A stretch of DNA of 64,000 nt. It comes from Paenibacillus silagei (GTDB lineage Bacteria > Bacillota > Bacilli > Paenibacillales > Paenibacillaceae). Positions 61,451-64,000 of the stretch are shown piece by piece. The notes under the pieces are model-generated. The model worked only from the letters and a program-made list of their open reading frames with translations. It was not told the DNA's origin and ran no database searches. A program made the translations under genes and the position numbers. The DNA lies in the NCBI RefSeq assembly GCF_017874735.1, contig NZ_JAGGLV010000006.1:1-64000 (forward strand). Reading direction: 5' to 3'. Each line of letters begins with the position of its first letter. Position 1 is the stretch's first letter.

Positions 61451-63261
61451 TATTCCTCTCCTCCTTGCCTGTCCCCTGCGGGTCCGGCATCATTCATCGC
61501 CTCCCAGTTCATCGGCAGGCGCAGCGAGACCGTTACGCCCTGCTCTGCCGTATTATCCAGTGTCAGGCCGTAAGGCTCCCCGTAGAGAAGCCGCAGCCGC
61601 TGATGGACATTTCGCAGCGCGAACCCCTTGAGTATCCGGCCAAAGCCTCCTTGCTCCGCATCGGCTGCGGCCCGGGGCTGACGGCTATATAGCTGTTCTT
61701 CAAGCTCCAGCATCCGTGCGCGGGTGATGCCGAGGCCATTATCCCTAACCGACAGAATCAGATCCTCTTCTTCTACAGAGGCGGTCAAGGTAAGGCACAG
61801 CTTGTCCGGTCCCATGGCATGCTCAATGACATTCTCGATCAGCGGCTGCAGAATCAGCTTCGGCACCACACAGGAATCAAAGGAAGAATCAATATGGATC
61901 ACGGCCTCCAGCTTGTCTCCCAGACGCATGCCTTGAATGCGCAGATAGGCTTCCACGAATTTCACCTCATCCAGCACATACACCATCTGTTCCCGGTGGC
62001 CTACGGTATAACGCAGCAGCTTGCCGAGACTGGTTACCACACCGGAGAGCTCCCGGGTATTGCCCTGAAGTGCCAGCATGTTCACCATCTCCAGCGTGTT
62101 GTACAGAAAATGCGGATGAATCTGGCTCTGCAGCGCCAGCAGCTCTGCCTCCCGCTCCTTCAGCCGGGTCTCATAGACCTCCTTAACCAGACGGTCAATC
62201 TCGCCGATCATCGTGTTGAATCCTTCGGTCAGCTGCCCGATTTCATCGCTGGTGGTGACCGTCGCGCGTTCGAGGAACAGCCCCCGCTTCACCTGCCTCA
62301 TCTTCGACTGAAGATGAGCAATGGGCTTAATCAGGCGGCTCGACAGCAGTATGGCTGCTACGTAAGCCGCCATAAGGGCCACTATGGAGACAATCAGTGT
62401 AGAGTTTGTCAGCTCACGGGCATCCTCCCGAAGCTGCGCCCGGGGCATCAGCGAGGTGACCTTAAGTCCTGTGTACGGTGATTCCGCAGAGGCAGTAATA
62501 TAAGATTCGCGTGAATCGGGAAGCTTGCCGGCCCCGGAGTACAGAACCACCTGATCCTTGCCAGTAATCTGCAGCAGGCCGCTCCCGCTTGAGCGCACCG
62601 TCGAGACAATTGATCCGAAGCCCCGGGGCATCAGATCTACCTTGACAATCCCCAGCATGGCATGGGTGTACGGTTCACGGATGACTCTGGCCACGGAGAT
62701 GATCCCCTGCTTCGCCTCTGTGTAGTAAGCTGCGCTGTGCGGCGGAAGAATGGCAAGGCCACCGTCCGCCTGCTCTACGGTCTCCATCCACTCTGCCATG
62801 CTGCGGTCCCACCGCTTCCTCACACTCTGGTCCAGATTACTGAAGATTCCGCCGTCATTGGTGAACACCAGGATGCTCTCGATTTCCCCCCGGTCAAAAG
62901 CCAGCGAAGAGATAAACAGGTTCATCTTCAGCGTCTCATCCGTGCTCAGATAGGTGCCGCCCGAACCCGGCAACCTGTGCTTGCGGAGAATCTGCATCAT
63001 ATCCTCATCATACAGCGGCGCAAGCGTCAGACGGTCCAGCTCCTTAATATAATGCTCCAGATTAATATTAATCTGGCTGACGACCTGATTGGATAGTTCT
63101 ACCGTGTTGCGTTCTACTCCGGCAATATATTTCTTATAGCTGATGGTGCCGATGACCAGGAACGGAATGGTGATCAGCAAGCAGAATAAAATGATAAACT
63201 TCGTGCGCAGCGGCACATAAGCGGATCGGTTGAATCTTTTACCGGATAACATGCGTAACAT
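61450..63261 (-). CDS. YesM-type sensor histidine kinase
   Basis: 603 aa from the ATG at 63261, seven bases after GGGGAGG. Helices at about 20-40 and 290-312 frame a dCache-type extracellular sensor; HAMP at about 315-365 (EIGQLTEGFNTMIGEIDRL), then the His_kinase domain with ALQSQIHPHFLYNTLEMVNM (phosphoacceptor His) and HATPase (LILSVRDNGLGI). Such kinases pair with AraC-type regulators and sense carbohydrates; the regulator is not in this window. Confidence 0.93.
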   Translation of the reverse strand: MLRMLSGKRFNRSAYVPLRTKFIILFCLLITIPFLVIGTISYKKYIAGVERNTVELSNQVVSQININLEHYIKELDRLTLAPLYDEDMMQILRKHRLPGSGGTYLSTDETLKMNLFISSLAFDRGEIESILVFTNDGGIFSNLDQSVRKRWDRSMAEWMETVEQADGGLAILPPHSAAYYTEAKQGIISVARVIREPYTHAMLGIVKVDLMPRGFGSIVSTVRSSGSGLLQITGKDQVVLYSGAGKLPDSRESYITASAESPYTGLKVTSLMPRAQLREDARELTNSTLIVSIVALMAAYVAAILLSSRLIKPIAHLQSKMRQVKRGLFLERATVTTSDEIGQLTEGFNTMIGEIDRLVKEVYETRLKEREAELLALQSQIHPHFLYNTLEMVNMLALQGNTRELSGVVTSLGKLLRYTVGHREQMVYVLDEVKFVEAYLRIQGMRLGDKLEAVIHIDSSFDSCVVPKLILQPLIENVIEHAMGPDKLCLTLTASVEEEDLILSVRDNGLGITRARMLELEEQLYSRQPRAAADAEQGGFGRILKGFALRNVHQRLRLLYGEPYGLTLDNTAEQGVTVSLRLPMNWEAMNDAGPAGDRQGGEE

Positions 63262-63363
63262 GCGGACAGCCTCCCCGAACTCTGGTTCTACATCAACATA
63301 GCATAATCCGGGATGGAAGTCAGAGCTATCCGCCATGCCCTGCCCAGGCTCAGAGATTCCGGC

Positions 63364-64000
63364 TCAGCTATTCTCAAGCTCGCTTGACCAGACCTCCGTC
63401 TGCCTCCAGAATTCGGCGGCTGTCAGTGTCCCGCTGTGAATCATATACGCGTAATCCAGCAGATTCGGCAAGCAGGGCAGGTCCAGCAGATAACGGCTGA
63501 ACGCATGCGCAGCGATCTCCGAGGTCTTCGTTACGCCCGCCCGGATACGCAGCGGCCCCAGGGAGAGGCTGCTGATGTCATCCAGCCGCTTATTCGTGTA
63601 TCCCAGCTCCGTGAACTCCAGATCATGGAACAGCTCATGGGCGAGATGAATGTCGGTAACCTCCCTGAGGCTGAAGGAACGGCCGGGAAGCAGCACACCG
63701 GCACATTGCCGCAGCTCCTCCATGGAGGACCGGTACAGTGTAATGACACGTTCCTTGGCCGACAGCTCAATCTGGGCGCGGAAGCGGATCTGCCCGATGG
63801 TGCCTTTCCGTTCATTGAGGTTCACCTGGATGCCCCTGTCCCTGCAGATGGCTCCGACATCCGTGCCATAGCGGGCTTTGAACGCCAGAGCCTGCTCCTT
63901 CCCGATGGCCAGCGGACGCTCAACATAATAACGCCGTTTACCGCTCGGAATCCGGTGGAACAGCAGGTCGTTCTTCAGTTCGGCATACCCCAGTACATGA
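63364..64000 (-). CDS. HExxH metallopeptidase-like protein, 5' end outside window
   Basis: Open without stop to base 64000, so the start lies beyond the edge; at least 211 residues are coded. HLAHELFHDLEFTELGYTNK gives a zinc-type HELFH motif with a downstream glutamate. The part from 63825 (VNLNERKGTIGQIRFRAQIE) also reads as a possible internal start, but the frame continues upstream (YYVERPLAIGKEQALAFKAR). It resembles phage- or plasmid-linked IrrE/ImmA-like peptidases in the position of the motif, which is only a suggestion. Confidence 0.65.
   Translation of the reverse strand, partial: HVLGYAELKNDLLFHRIPSGKRRYYVERPLAIGKEQALAFKARYGTDVGAICRDRGIQVNLNERKGTIGQIRFRAQIELSAKERVITLYRSSMEELRQCAGVLLPGRSFSLREVTDIHLAHELFHDLEFTELGYTNKRLDDISSLSLGPLRIRAGVTKTSEIAAHAFSRYLLDLPCLPNLLDYAYMIHSGTLTAAEFWRQTEVWSSELENS

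Overview
The window looks like a chromosomal segment of a Paenibacillus-like, spore-forming Gram-positive bacterium. The evidence is the Bacillus-type gene order dnaE / accDA / pyk / fxsA / ytvI / citZ-icd-mdh, the sporulation genes ytrH, ytrI and ytvI, a tandem series of YheC/YheD-type ATP-grasp genes, an S-layer-homology protein, strong AGGAGG ribosome binding sites with frequent TTG and GTG starts, and moderately high GC.

Layout. 1-660: IS200/IS605 element (tnpA plus the start of tnpB, running off the left edge). 980-3440: class I fumarase and a YfbR-type 5'-nucleotidase. 3850-6895: thiamine thiazole operon tenI-thiS-thiG-thiH behind a TPP riboswitch with an intrinsic terminator. 7050-10340: SDR dehydrogenase, a GNAT gene broken by a frameshift, and a secreted SLH-domain protein. 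10520-14610: TCA operon citZ-icd-mdh plus a small membrane protein, with a CcpA-type operator over the citZ promoter. 14940-23920: ytvI, fxsA, thioesterase, MFS exporter, a G1-peptidase-like gene, pyk, accD-accA and a PgpA-like gene. 25000-31610: dnaE, the divergent sporulation pair ytrH-ytrI, ytpI and ytoI. 33055-40448: a YheA-like gene and a six-gene operon of five paralogous ATP-grasp proteins plus one acetyltransferase-like protein.

40700-46200 is an AT-rich accessory island. It holds a methyltransferase, a membrane protein, a lipoprotein, an APH-type kinase, a CPBP protease and a MerR regulator. The lipoprotein gene has two decayed partial copies, one at each flank. 46450-50353 carries further small lipoproteins, a secreted papain-like cysteine protease, a membrane-anchored secreted protein and a pectinacetylesterase-like enzyme. 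50400-56760 has a TetR regulator, a two-component system co-oriented with a beta-lactamase-fold membrane protein, two paralogous small membrane proteins and CueP. 56792-64000 has a CPA1 Na+/H+ antiporter, a DUF559-like nuclease-fold gene, a sugar-binding lipoprotein with a YesM-type sensor kinase, and a partial HExxH protein.

The most distinctive points are (i) the ATP-grasp/GNAT operon, which looks like a spore-associated ligase system; (ii) a dispersed composite repeat (51-bp tandem unit plus an about 86-bp conserved module) found intergenically at three places; (iii) the triplicated lipoprotein remnants that frame the accessory island; and (iv) several unusual gene-level features: a probable ATC start in ytvI and Ala/Pro/Gly-rich linkers in fumarase and DnaE. 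No rRNA, tRNA or CRISPR array was recognised. All assignments are from reading the sequence; no database search was run.
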